In this document: one piece after another, positions 46,301 through 53,737 of the stretch
Position numbering within the stretch: position 1 is the first letter of the stretch
How the letters are laid out: each line of letters starts with the position of its first letter
Origin: Rhizobium sp. BK376
GTDB taxonomy: Bacteria > Pseudomonadota > Alphaproteobacteria > Rhizobiales > Rhizobiaceae
Length of the DNA: 64,000 bases
Assembly: GCF_004341625.1 (NCBI RefSeq)
Contig: NZ_SLZG01000002.1
Span: 372,001 to 436,000 of the forward strand
Direction: 5' to 3'
The notes under the pieces: generated by a model
What the model saw: the letters and a program-made list of their open reading frames with translations, nothing else
Told to the model about the DNA's origin: nothing
The model's database searches: none
Program-made: the position numbers and the translations under genes

Positions 46301-46931
46301 TCATATCCAGGCCGGCGGCCTGTCGCGAGGTCAGGGCGCCAATCTGCGTGGTGGTCAGCGCGGCGACCTGCGTGGCCGACAATGCAGCAACCTGAACGGT
46401 CGACAGGACCCCAAGCTGACCGCTCGTCAACGCATGGAGTTGATCCGAAGAGAGTGCGGCAATGGCATCGGTGGTCAGACCGGGCAAGGATTTCGTGCTG
46501 ATCGCCGCAATCTCGTCGGTCGTGAAGGTTGCGATGTCTGCCGGCGTCAGAGCGCGAATTTCATTCCCACTGAAGGCAGCGATCTGCGTGCTGTTGAAAG
46601 CGGCGACTTGGGTGGCATCAAGAGCGCCGATCTGGTCGGCATAGAGTACCGCGGCCTGTCCCGTGGACAAGCTCTGGATTTGCTGTGCGGAGAGAACCGC
46701 CATCTGGTCGACCGACAAGCCGACGATGGCGCCTGGCGCAACGGCCGAGATTTGCTGCGCACTCAGCGCCTGGACATTTTGCTGGCTGATGGCGGCGACC
46801 TGGCGCGCATTCAGCACCTTGATCTGATCAGCGCTCAGTGCCTGCACGTCTTCGGTGGTCCAGGCCGCAATGGTCGCTGTGGAAAGAGTCCGGATCTGAC
46901 TGACGGGCATCGAAGAAATGGGTGACGTCAT
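43332..46931 (-). CDS. Giant Ser/Thr-rich octapeptide-repeat protein (1199 residues)
   Basis: The chain is almost wholly 8-residue steps (x-Ala-Leu-Ser/Thr-Ser/Thr-x-Gln-Val/Ile). These are arranged in a higher-order unit of 133 residues: sixteen octads plus one 5-residue step, each unit opening with Gly/Ser-Leu-Ser-Thr-Asp-Ala/Ser-Val/Ile-Ala and closing with Ile-Ser-Thr-Arg/Lys. Seven complete units and a shortened eighth are present. No signal peptide, Cys or membrane segment; very few aromatics. The C-terminus (AQVAAVLAAYAAV) matches the neighbouring repeat protein. ATG 46931 is used; TTG 46946 is the alternative. Function unknown; a long rod-like or adhesive structural protein is plausible. 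Confidence 0.85.
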   Translation of the reverse strand: MTSPISSMPVSQIRTLSTATIAAWTTEDVQALSADQIKVLNARQVAAISQQNVQALSAQQISAVAPGAIVGLSVDQMAVLSAQQIQSLSTGQAAVLYADQIGALDATQVAAFNSTQIAAFSGNEIRALTPADIATFTTDEIAAISTKSLPGLTTDAIAALSSDQLHALTSGQLGVLSTVQVAALSATQVAALTTTQIGALTSRQAAGLDMTTLSTSQVAALSPSVIASLRSNQISALSTGQAAALTSSQVAALTATELRFMSPENIATFTTDEIAVISTKSIGSLSTDSVAALSTDQVRALTTGELGVLTAAQVAALSPTQVGALSTTQIGVLTSRQAAGLDVTSLSTSQTAALSTNLLVALTSSQISTLSTDQAAALTNSQIAALTAVDLRALPPEDVAIFTTAEIAAISTRSLPSLSTDSVAVLSTAQIQALTSSQLGVLSAAQVAALTQAQVGALSTAQISALTSRQASGLDMTALSTNQVAALSTNLITGLKTDQVAALSANQATVLSSSQVAALSQIALRALSAEDLATFSTGAIAAINTEALPSLSTDAFAALTTDQVHALTTKQLSVLTPAQVAAMSQTQVGALSTTQVAALTLRQAAGVAVTALSTDQTAALSTSVIAGLKTDQIAALSAAQAGALTSSQIAVLTAIALSALPAADIATFATGEIAAISTRSLSGLSTDAVAALTTDQIHALTTGQIGALAATQVAALSSTQLGAMSTTQINALALRQAAGLDLTALSTGQTAALSTSLIVALKTDQIATLSTAQAAALTTSQIAALTAIELRAFPQEDVTALTTDTITAISTRALPGLSTDAVAALSTTQIQALTTAQVSVLTATQLAAMAPGALSSQQIDALTLQQASGLDLSTLSTDQTAALSTNVIAGLKASQVAAWSTDQAAALTTRQIAALTAVAITALPAEDIATFTTDEITAISTKALPGLSTDAVGALSSNQIQALTTGQIASMVAAQVAALSSTQVGAMSTTQINALTPRQAAGLDMTSLSTDQTAALSTNVIAGLKGSQVAALSTNQAAALTTGQIAALTSAALFSLPSEDMAVFTSAEIAAIGTRSLPGLSTDAIAALSSNQINALTTNQIGALTPNQIAALSSDQVGNLSSTQITALSARQIAAMLMEDIQAFSTEDIAAISTKSISGLSAEDLAGLSTAQLDAFSTSQEQAMNTAQVAAVLAAYAAV
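43698..46481 (-). repeat. Seven tandem 399-base (133-codon) repeats inside the giant repeat gene
   Basis: Seven consecutive coding units run from 46481 down to 43698. By counting residues, six are exactly 133 codons and one (the sixth in reading order, around the Ala-Met-Ala-Pro-Gly-Ala-Leu stretch) is 130. The predicted total of 2784 bases agrees with the measured distance between the first and eighth unit starts. The DNA copies have diverged but stay in phase, so the array grew by in-frame duplication. Confidence 0.85.
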
Positions 46932-47401
46932 GGTCGTACTTTCCAAATCAGAAGGTCACTTTCCCGACATTAACCGCCAACAGAACCGGCAAGCCTCTTT
47001 TGGGCTCAAATACCCGGCTCTTGCTTGGCGGTTTGCCCGTTCCTCGAATGCCGTCTCGGCAACGATCACGCGGACACACGTCAAGAAAGATTGAGAAAAC
47101 ATGGCTCGTACGAGCCAGTGCGTTGGAAGGACATCATGCAACCAGAGCCTTGTGCGACCCTGACCCTCCACGCCGCTAAACGTGAAATATCTTCTTTGGC
47201 AACACGATCACGCCGTCTGCGAATCGTGTCTTCAATAGGAATTTAACAACCGGGTAATTTTCTATCCAGCACAATTTAATTTCGAGTTAACATCCCGCTC
47301 AGATTGTTTTTGCGCCGCATAGCAATTTCTATGCTTCAACCTCGAAAGGGCCGGGTGGCGGATGCCGGTGGGCCGCGTTTGTTTCGCGGCATCGCCGGAA
47401 C
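46932..47401. other. Upstream region of the giant repeat gene (duplicated copy B)
   Basis: No supported protein gene. 47096-47315 corresponds to 42931-43165. The conserved dyad is perfect here: TGGCTCGTACGAGCCA (47102-47117), 171 bases upstream of the start codon, and TTTAATTT/GTTAAC is repeated near 47275. An ATG at 47101 opens 20 codons ending at 47163, the same length as in copy A. The A+T-rich part (47240-47300) is the likeliest promoter. Confidence 0.65.
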
Positions 47402-47602
47402 TCATTCCGCTATTCCGTTCTTCCCGCGGACCCACTTCCAGATTCTCAGTGCGCAGATCAACAGGATGATGAAGGTCGCGAGCATGACCAGCGCTATTCC
47501 CGTCTGCACGAGTTCGAACCGAACGCTGTCGCGGCTCACGAAATGGGCGGCGATATCGCCTGCGATCGCCAGTGGAAGCTGCACGAAGATAGGAAAGGAC
47601 AT
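47402..47602 (-). CDS. Small membrane protein of unknown function
   Basis: 66 residues with one strong membrane helix (about 34-53: ALVMLATFIILLICALRIW) followed by a basic tail. AAGGAG lies 8 bases before the ATG. Only 22 bases separate it from the larger membrane protein upstream, so the two are probably co-transcribed. No family recognised. Confidence 0.7.
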   Translation of the reverse strand: MSFPIFVQLPLAIAGDIAAHFVSRDSVRFELVQTGIALVMLATFIILLICALRIWKWVRGKNGIAE

Positions 47603-47624
47603 CAGGCTTCTCCTTCGGTTGCGG

Positions 47625-48728
47625 TCAAAGCAGTAGCAGCCGCTTCACGATCGTGCTCAGCTGCGCGTATGGAAGAAAGAATGCACCGACGGCCAGCAGC
47701 GGCAGCAGCGCTGGTAGTAACAGAGGCACCGCGTTCTTCGGTTTCAAAAGCAGCGCCGATGTTTTCAGGGCCGCCTGGTATAATGGTTTGACGTCATGAA
47801 GGTCTTCTGCATCGTCCTCGGCCACGTCGGGAAAGACGTTGACGCCGAGCGCCCGTCGTTCCGCGGATCGCTCGAAATCTGTCGCTCCCGTCAACGACCT
47901 CATGATGGTATCCCGCTTCAGCCGGGCGATCTTCATGCCGAGAGGAGCCAGCGGCAGTGCGTAGAACAGGAAGATGACGACCAGCCATCCTGCACAGACG
48001 AGCGTGAAGATGGTGGGCGTCACGGCCTCGCGCTGCATCACGTGGCCGAGCCCTCCAGCAATGACGGAACCGGCTCCGAGGCTGAAGAGAGCATAACCTT
48101 TGAGGTAGCCGCTGATAAAGCCCAGGCCGCCATGTCCATCCGGATGCGTGACCACGAGTCTCAGATGGCCGGACGCGATGGTAGACAGGAAGCCGGTCCA
48201 CACGAGGTGCTTCCAGACGATCCGAACCAGCAGGAACCAGTAGAGCGTATTGCTGATGACGAGGCACCAGACGCCTGCAGAGGTCAGGCCGTCCTCCGAG
48301 ACCGCCCAAACGGGGCCGGAGCCACCGAGGAAACGGTCGGCGTTCACGCAGGAGGCCGCGATGGCGACGATGAGGCAGACGAGTTCCGCTTGCCACATGC
48401 GTGAACGGGTTCGTGCCGTGGCGATGGCGGCGCCGGCGGCAGGGATCGATTGCGAGGAGACGAGCGGTATCCCGAACAGGATGCGAAGACAGGCGTCCAA
48501 CGCAAACTCGATCGGCTTTTCCGATAGAGTCAGCAGGACTGGTGCGATCAGGAATTTCGCCCAGGCTCCTAGATCGCCAAGATAAAGGCCTGCCGCGTAG
48601 CCTCCGCCGTTTGCAAGCACCAGGAGCAGCGGCACTGTCCAGCACAGCATGGCGAAGACGAAAGCGCGCCAGCCGCGTTTGCGTAGACCGAGCCGGCGCA
48701 TCAGGCCGTGAAAGGGCCCTGCAGCCAT
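47625..48728 (-). CDS. Polytopic membrane protein of unknown function
   Basis: 367 residues with about seven or eight hydrophobic helices. A long cytoplasmic segment near 285-325 is rich in Asp/Glu/Arg (DVAEDDAEDLHDV). Histidines in LVVTHPDGHGGLGF could bind metal. I do not recognise the family. GAGGA lies 9 bases before the ATG at 48728; starts at 48770 and 48881 are longer but less well supported. It forms a two-gene unit with the 66-residue membrane protein. Confidence 0.72.
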   Translation of the reverse strand: MAAGPFHGLMRRLGLRKRGWRAFVFAMLCWTVPLLLVLANGGGYAAGLYLGDLGAWAKFLIAPVLLTLSEKPIEFALDACLRILFGIPLVSSQSIPAAGAAIATARTRSRMWQAELVCLIVAIAASCVNADRFLGGSGPVWAVSEDGLTSAGVWCLVISNTLYWFLLVRIVWKHLVWTGFLSTIASGHLRLVVTHPDGHGGLGFISGYLKGYALFSLGAGSVIAGGLGHVMQREAVTPTIFTLVCAGWLVVIFLFYALPLAPLGMKIARLKRDTIMRSLTGATDFERSAERRALGVNVFPDVAEDDAEDLHDVKPLYQAALKTSALLLKPKNAVPLLLPALLPLLAVGAFFLPYAQLSTIVKRLLLL

Positions 48729-49136
48729 GACCCGAATCCTCGGATCCGGTATGGCTGACGCCGTTCTCATGTCGGGCAACCATCGAGGATGACTAGAATT
48801 GCGGCCGAGCGGATCGTCGCGTCGGTCTCCCGAGCGCAAAGCAGCGGTGCCGATCCCAATGCCTCGAATACCCCCATTCATCGTCTCCTGGTCCCGCTGA
48901 TGATTCAGACCACGGAATGGCAGGCCGGGGGAGTACTTTACTGTAAATTCCGAGTAACACCGCGGATTTTGTGGAGGCTCATACCCGTCAATTTACCGTA
49001 ACGTACTTATCCAGATCACCGTCAGGAGTAGTATGGATAGATCGTGTCGGAGTGGGGCTGAGATTGCCTGATGGGCAGGGGAAACACGAGCGACAGGCCG
49101 CCGGATGGAGCGGCCCAGCGAGGCCTCTGGAGGCTT
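48729..49136. promoter_or_regulatory. Divergent gap with two TTTAC-N-GTAA palindromes
   Basis: TTTACTGTAAA (48937-48947) is a perfect odd dyad, and TTTACCGTAAC (48992-49002) differs in one arm; their centres are 55 bases apart. Similar TTAC-N-GTAA boxes recur at 53018-53028 and 53166-53176 near other envelope genes. The DNA-binding protein is unknown to me. The rest of the gap shows no gene. Confidence 0.45.
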
Positions 49137-49361
49137 ATGCTGAAGCTGCCTTCGATCCGCGGCGAGCTCCAGATGTTTGCCGCCCGCAACCGTGCGCTCG
49201 ACGATCTATGCGAAGCCTACGAGGACGCTAGCGTAACGCTCGAGCGGATACGCAAGAAGCCAGGCGACACAGACTATACCCTGGTTCGGGAATACGAGAC
49301 CATCTGCACAGAGATCGAGACAGAGGTCATCAAATATTGCGTCCAGCATCGCCAGAAATAG
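49137..49361 (+). CDS. Small predicted coiled-coil protein of unknown function
   Basis: 74 residues, highly charged and helical: LDDLCEAYEDASVTLERIRK in the middle and a closing ETICTEIETEVIKYCVQH helix. GGAGG precedes the ATG at 49137 by 3-4 bases, favouring it over the ATG at 49071. It lies between the palindromic boxes and the TPR regulator. No family recognised. Confidence 0.65.
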   Translation: MLKLPSIRGELQMFAARNRALDDLCEAYEDASVTLERIRKKPGDTDYTLVREYETICTEIETEVIKYCVQHRQK

Positions 49362-49566
49362 CATCGGATTTGAGGCGTCATGGTCCTTGAGATCGTCCGC
49401 CATGGGCGCGCCGCGACTCCTACCGGCATCTTCAACGGGTGCGAAGGTTGCCCCAGAACCGATCACCTATTGGTTTTGTTAGCTGTTTGTGTTGCAACTT
49501 GTTGCATTTTGGGCGATAAATTCAGTAGTTCTACTTTAGCCTGAGCGTATGCGTATGGGGGCGGCC

Positions 49567-51300
49567 ATGAGCGCTGAAGTACACGACGAATCTTCTTGCG
49601 AAGTATCCCGGGACGAAGCCAAATCTGAACTTGAACGACTGCTGGCCGATAGCAGATTCCATGCGACGGAGCGCCAGCGGGCAATCCTCACCCATCTTGC
49701 GGAACGGCATTTTCTCGGATGTGCCGATAGTGTGAAAGCCTATACGATCGCCGTCGACGTGCTGGGCAGGTCTGCCGGCTTCGACGCGTCGCTCGATCCG
49801 ATCGTGCGTATTGAAGTCAGCCGTCTGCGCACGGCCGTCGGCCAGTATTACGAGGCATTCGGCTCTCCCAATGGCGTATCCATCGAACTTCCCAAAGGGC
49901 GCTATGTGACGGATTTTGTCCGGGCCTCCGTTGGAATCAGCAGGGAACCGGCCACCGAGCTGGCAATCCCAAATTCGCCCGAAGAGGACGTGCCGAGCCA
50001 ACAGGGCGCGTTGCCAGGGGCGTTGCCGTTTTCGGGCATAGACTGGCGCCCGCATGCGGCCATCGCAGCCGTGTTGGTTGCGACCATTGTCGCAGGCGTC
50101 TCGATCTATGGGACGCGTCCGGTCTATTCGACGCGACCCGTGGTCTCGATCGATATTTCTGCCGCCGACAGTCGGTTGAAGGATGAAGCCGACCAGACGC
50201 GCGATGTTCTGCTGACGGCACTGACGCAGTTCCGCACTTTATCGCTGGCGACGGGGCCTGAGCGGATCACTCATGGCGCGAGAAGAGCCGCCTCGACCGC
50301 CAATCGCTACGAGATCAGCATGAAATACTATGGCGATGGCGGGGACCGCAGTATCTGGTGGCAGATCATCGACGTTTCATCCGGCGACATCCTAAAGTCG
50401 GGGGTCGAGCGAGCGGATACCGAAGGAAAGACACTGAGCGCAGTTCGCGACGAATTGGTCACCGCTCTGGCCCGGCATTTCGCCGCAAACGGTGGCGTCA
50501 TCAACAACATCGAAATGCATGACAGCGCTGACGGCGCGCTTGGCAACGCTTGCGTCCTGCGGGCAGAATTCTCCCTCGACGTAGGAGGCACCGGCAGTGT
50601 CGCTCGATCCGAGGGCTGCCTGGAGCGGACACTCGCGGATAATCCCAACGATGCAGATGCGGCCGCGACGCTGTCGCGCATGCTGGGCACACCGAAAGTC
50701 GGCGATTTGGATCCTGCCGACAGAGTGCGCGCCATGGATCTCGCAAACCGGGCTGTGGCAATCGCGCCGATGTCCGACCGAGCGCAGATCGCGCTGATGA
50801 TGGCCAGATTCTACAACGGCCGGACGGAAGCGGCCATCCAGGCGGGCAACCGTGCGCTCGCCCTCAACCCCAACAACCCGGACGTACCTGCCAAGCTCGG
50901 CATGGTCCTTTACCTCTCGGGTTTTAAGGATGCAGGTGTTGCAATGGCCCAGGATGCGGGCCGTTATGTCGAGTCGGTTCCGCGGGATGCGGCGGTCGTC
51001 CTTGCCCTGGAGGCATATCAGAAGAAGAACTGGTCGCAGGCGTCGCTTCTTTCCGAACAGGTCAACTGCAGCAATCTGCTGGTCCAGGCGCTGAGGGCGG
51101 CATCCCTCGGCCAGCTCGGATCGGACCAAGCGAAGGAGAGGCTGGCAGATTTCCGCAGCCGGAATCCGCAATTCGAGGTCACGTTCGCAAAGGACATGGC
51201 GGCGCAAAGGCTTCCGCAGGAGATATATGCCTCGCTTGAAGATGGCATGAAGAAAGCCGGGGCCTCGTTTGCGCCCAGCGCAGTCGCCAGTGCCTTCTAG
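49567..51300 (+). CDS. Membrane-anchored winged-helix/TPR protein (CadC-like layout)
   Basis: 577 residues from 49567 (49549 is also possible). Residues about 15-115 form a winged-helix-like domain ending in LDPIVRIEVSRLRTAVGQYY and IELPKGRYVTDF, a signature shared by many rhizobial TPR regulators. A single membrane helix follows (about 160-178), and the remainder is periplasmic with TPR repeats (for example NRALALNPNNPDVPAKLGMV). The layout resembles CadC/ToxR one-component regulators: DNA binding inside, sensing outside. A direct repeat of GTTGCA lies upstream (49489-49507). Targets unknown; nearby envelope genes are candidates. Confidence 0.75.
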   Translation: MSAEVHDESSCEVSRDEAKSELERLLADSRFHATERQRAILTHLAERHFLGCADSVKAYTIAVDVLGRSAGFDASLDPIVRIEVSRLRTAVGQYYEAFGSPNGVSIELPKGRYVTDFVRASVGISREPATELAIPNSPEEDVPSQQGALPGALPFSGIDWRPHAAIAAVLVATIVAGVSIYGTRPVYSTRPVVSIDISAADSRLKDEADQTRDVLLTALTQFRTLSLATGPERITHGARRAASTANRYEISMKYYGDGGDRSIWWQIIDVSSGDILKSGVERADTEGKTLSAVRDELVTALARHFAANGGVINNIEMHDSADGALGNACVLRAEFSLDVGGTGSVARSEGCLERTLADNPNDADAAATLSRMLGTPKVGDLDPADRVRAMDLANRAVAIAPMSDRAQIALMMARFYNGRTEAAIQAGNRALALNPNNPDVPAKLGMVLYLSGFKDAGVAMAQDAGRYVESVPRDAAVVLALEAYQKKNWSQASLLSEQVNCSNLLVQALRAASLGQLGSDQAKERLADFRSRNPQFEVTFAKDMAAQRLPQEIYASLEDGMKKAGASFAPSAVASAF

Positions 51301-51320
51301 AGTTCCGCTGCGCAATAGAA

Positions 51321-51357
51321 AGCGGGAGAGGCCGCACTTGACGTGGCATCTCCCGCT
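51321..51357. terminator. Terminator between TPR protein and DUF1236 gene
   Basis: AGCGGGAGA (51321-51329) pairs with TCTCCCGCT (51349-51357), with an inner GCC/GGC. It lies between converging genes and can serve both. Confidence 0.75.
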
Positions 51358-51371
51358 CTCTTCCGGTTTCG

Positions 51372-51764
51372 TTACTGGATGATCTGCACCACCTTATGGC
51401 TGTGCGGCTCGACGATGACGCGCTGCTGGCCCATGACGACGTAGCCATAGTGCGGGTTCTCCGGAACGGGCGTAACGACGACGTCGGCGGGAAGCTCACG
51501 ACCGACAGCGACAGGCTGCTGGATGACGACGGGCTGCTCAGGAGCAGGGGCCTGCTGGACATAAGTTACGACTTCACGCGGCGGCGGATCGATGGCTGCG
51601 CCAGTGATACCGCCTACGACGCCGCCGACGGCTGCACCGACCGGACCACCTACGATGGCTCCGGTCGCTGCACCACCGACGATACCTGTCACAGTGCCAT
51701 CGGCGTAAGCGGAGGCACCGAACGAACACGCGAGAGCTGCGGCTGCAATCAGAACTTTCTTCAT
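51372..51764 (-). CDS. DUF1236 domain protein with glycine-zipper segment
   Basis: 130 residues: signal peptide (about 1-21), a Gly/Ala-rich glycine-zipper stretch (VGAAVGGVVGGITGAAID, about 42-59), a Pro/Gln linker, and a C-terminal DUF1236 motif (RVIVEPHSHKVVQII). Such rhizobial proteins are small secreted envelope components of unknown role. GAGGAG lies about 9 bases before the ATG; the upstream open frame to 52133 is antisense-like and rejected. Confidence 0.87.
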   Translation of the reverse strand: MKKVLIAAAALACSFGASAYADGTVTGIVGGAATGAIVGGPVGAAVGGVVGGITGAAIDPPPREVVTYVQQAPAPEQPVVIQQPVAVGRELPADVVVTPVPENPHYGYVVMGQQRVIVEPHSHKVVQIIQ

Positions 51765-51879
51765 TTGCTCCACTCCTCTTTTTGTTGAGCGACTGGGGAA
51801 TGAAGAAGGCGCGGTCGTTGTTCCGCGACCGGGACTTTGGTCTGATTCACGTTCGGGCATGCTTGGTAAGGTTACGTGA

Positions 51880-51908
51880 GGCGCCGACGCGAAAGTCGGC
51901 GCCGTTTT
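51880..51908. terminator. Hairpin between OmpA-like and DUF1236 genes
   Basis: GGCGCCGAC (51880-51888) pairs perfectly with GTCGGCGCC (51895-51903), loop GCGAAA. The following GTTTTC is on the + strand, while both flanking genes run leftward; it probably still limits read-through from the OmpA-like gene. Confidence 0.6.
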
Positions 51909-51912
51909 CAGC

Positions 51913-52497
51913 TTATTTTTTGCTTGTGAACACGCCGAGATTGACGAGCTGGACGCGCCTGTTGTTGGAGGCGTCGGTGCTAACGCCCTCGATCGGGAAG
52001 GCCTCGCCGACGCCGACGGCGTAAAGTCGCTGCGGGTCGACCGCGAATGTGGTCGCCAATGCTTCCTTAATCGCGATGGCGCGTTGCTGACTGAGATCGA
52101 GGTTGTGCTTTTCGTCCCCAGTCGAACTCGCATGGCCGATCACCAGGAACTTGTAGGCCCAAAGGTTCGGATGGTGCAGCGCATCTGCGATCATACCGAG
52201 CGTCCGATAGGATTTCGGCTGGATGGCGACCGAGTCATTCTCGAAATTGATCTCAACGACCATTTGAGGAAGTTTGGCAATCTTGCTCCAGTTGGGCAGA
52301 GCCGACATGTCCTTGCCCGCGCCGCTGATGGCCTCCTGGCGCAACAATTCGATGTCGACGGACGGGGCGGCGGCCTTGAGCTTGCCAAGGCCTGAAATGA
52401 TCCGTTCCTGCGACACCTGTTGAGCGAAGGAGAGGCCCGCCGGCAGGATGCCGAGTGCAACGAGAACTGCGAATGTCTTGAAGAAACGCTGTCGCAT
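51913..52497 (-). CDS. OmpA family protein
   Basis: 194 residues with a signal peptide (about 1-25) and a C-terminal OmpA peptidoglycan-binding domain (about 85-190). The core has FLVIGHASSTGDEKHNLDLS (normally HTD-x-x-G), SQQRAIAIKEAL and a closing NNRRVQLV. It likely tethers the envelope to peptidoglycan or senses it. The start at 52497 lies 4 bases after the Cys-rich gene, so the two are co-translated. Confidence 0.88.
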   Translation of the reverse strand: MRQRFFKTFAVLVALGILPAGLSFAQQVSQERIISGLGKLKAAAPSVDIELLRQEAISGAGKDMSALPNWSKIAKLPQMVVEINFENDSVAIQPKSYRTLGMIADALHHPNLWAYKFLVIGHASSTGDEKHNLDLSQQRAIAIKEALATTFAVDPQRLYAVGVGEAFPIEGVSTDASNNRRVQLVNLGVFTSKK

Positions 52498-52501
52498 CGG
52501 C

Positions 52502-52924
52502 TTATCTCCAGCCCGCATCTATGATCGCCTGGTTGCACTTGTCGCTCACCCGTTTTTGCGCTTTGTTCAGACAGGCAAGCTTGTAGCCGTCGCCCTTCAC
52601 GCCTTTGCAGCGCATGGCGATATCACCTGCGCAGACGTCGCTATAGGCGCCCTGGGCCCGCTCGCGCTGGGTGATCGATTGAACGACACCAGCGACCGAG
52701 GCTTTGCAGGTTGGCGAGACCTTTGCCGCGTTCTGTTCGAGGCAGTCGGCGATCCGTCCTCCACCGAGATTCAATCCCTTGCAGAATTTGCCGATGTCGG
52801 CGCCGCAGTCGTCGGCAAGTTTGGTGATCGCATCCGCGTAGCTCATGGTCTCGGCCTGAACGAGCGTAGCCTGCGCCATACAGGCAAGGGCAACAGCCGC
52901 GAAAAAGTTGCTTCTCCTTGACAT
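52502..52924 (-). CDS. Cysteine-rich-repeat secreted protein
   Basis: 140 residues, signal peptide about 1-24. The mature part has six Cys in two similar units (DDCGADIGKFCKGLNLGGGR and DVCAGDIAMRCKGVKGDGYK, each followed by a further Leu-x-Cys or Cys-Leu), the pattern of the Golgi-apparatus-type Cys-rich repeat (PF00839-like) seen in bacterial periplasmic proteins. Disulfide-bonded and probably periplasmic. The start at 52924 is at the signal peptide; the longer frame to 52984 is rejected. First gene of a pair with the OmpA-like gene. Confidence 0.83.
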   Translation of the reverse strand: MSRRSNFFAAVALACMAQATLVQAETMSYADAITKLADDCGADIGKFCKGLNLGGGRIADCLEQNAAKVSPTCKASVAGVVQSITQRERAQGAYSDVCAGDIAMRCKGVKGDGYKLACLNKAQKRVSDKCNQAIIDAGWR

Positions 52925-53317
52925 TCCCGGTCCCCCTGATCCCGTCTCATCGGCGCGCCACAGTCGGGCGTGCAGCGACGGCAAACCGTGCTCGAAAGCC
53001 AGAACGCAAGGAAGTATGTTACGGTAATATCGCCTTGGACATGCCTACGTTGTGCCGCAACGATCTTGCACGTTGCGAAGCCGTGAGCCTTCCCTGTTGG
53101 CGTAGTGTTGGCAGGTTGCAGAGAAGGCCTAAACGATCATCGCTAAGTGTGAAATCTGCCTGTAAACTACCGTAAGATACGCGCTCCTTTTCCCTCTTCG
53201 CTTCTAAAGTGGATATTACTAAAGACGCAATTTCGCTTGCTGGGGAGCAATGTCGTTGCTGCGGCAAGTCAGAATGAAAACATTGGTTCAATGAAAAGCT
53301 GGAGGAGTTTTCGTTCC
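52925..53317. promoter_or_regulatory. Divergent gap with two TTAC-N-GTAA-type boxes
   Basis: GTTACGGTAAT (53018-53028) lies upstream of the leftward Cys-rich gene, and ACTACCGTAAG (53166-53176) upstream of the rightward gene at 53318. Both resemble the palindromes at 48937 and 48992. No other gene or RNA was identified in this gap. Confidence 0.4.
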
Positions 53318-53680
53318 ATGGCCCAATCGTTGCTTCGGATGATTTGCGCTAGACCGACCAAAATGATGATGGTGATGTTATTTGCTACCTGCGCATCGCA
53401 ACAATTTTCGACAGCCTCGGGTTCGACTGCTCAGGCGGCTGACGCGTTTAGCAGCTTTCCGTTTGTGGTCGGTTGCGAATACAAGGGCACGTTCCATGCC
53501 TACTATTTGTCGAGAGTAACTCCGGAGGGTGTGGCAACGTACGTCGCTTCGGAGAAGATTGCCGGCACGATCACTCTTGACGGGCATGCCAAGGCCGTTG
53601 GCGGCTCAACCGGTGGAAGTTGCGTGGGCAAAACACTTGCAGAATTGAGAGCGTCCGGCCAAGCCCACGACTTGAAATAA
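53318..53680 (+). CDS. Small secreted protein of unknown function
   Basis: 120 residues. A long N-terminal segment with a hydrophobic core (MMMVMLFATCA) and an Ala-Gln-Ala-Ala-Asp cleavage region (about 39-43) suggests a signal peptide. The mature part of about 78 residues has two Cys, in VVGCEYKG and GGSCVGK, perhaps a disulfide. GGAGGAG is 10 bases before the ATG at 53318; ATG at 53291 is the alternative. No family recognised. The stretch after the stop is short and convergent with an SDR gene. Confidence 0.68.
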   Translation: MAQSLLRMICARPTKMMMVMLFATCASQQFSTASGSTAQAADAFSSFPFVVGCEYKGTFHAYYLSRVTPEGVATYVASEKIAGTITLDGHAKAVGGSTGGSCVGKTLAELRASGQAHDLK

Positions 53681-53737
53681 GGGCGTCGATGCTGGGGGCT
53701 GCTGTCGTTACAGCACTGGCCGAACCTGGTCCTCTGT

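Noticed and set aside
43698..46481. Regular direct repeats considered as a CRISPR array
   Set aside because: The period is 399 bases with coding continuity and diverged units; no short identical repeats with unique spacers and no cas genes.
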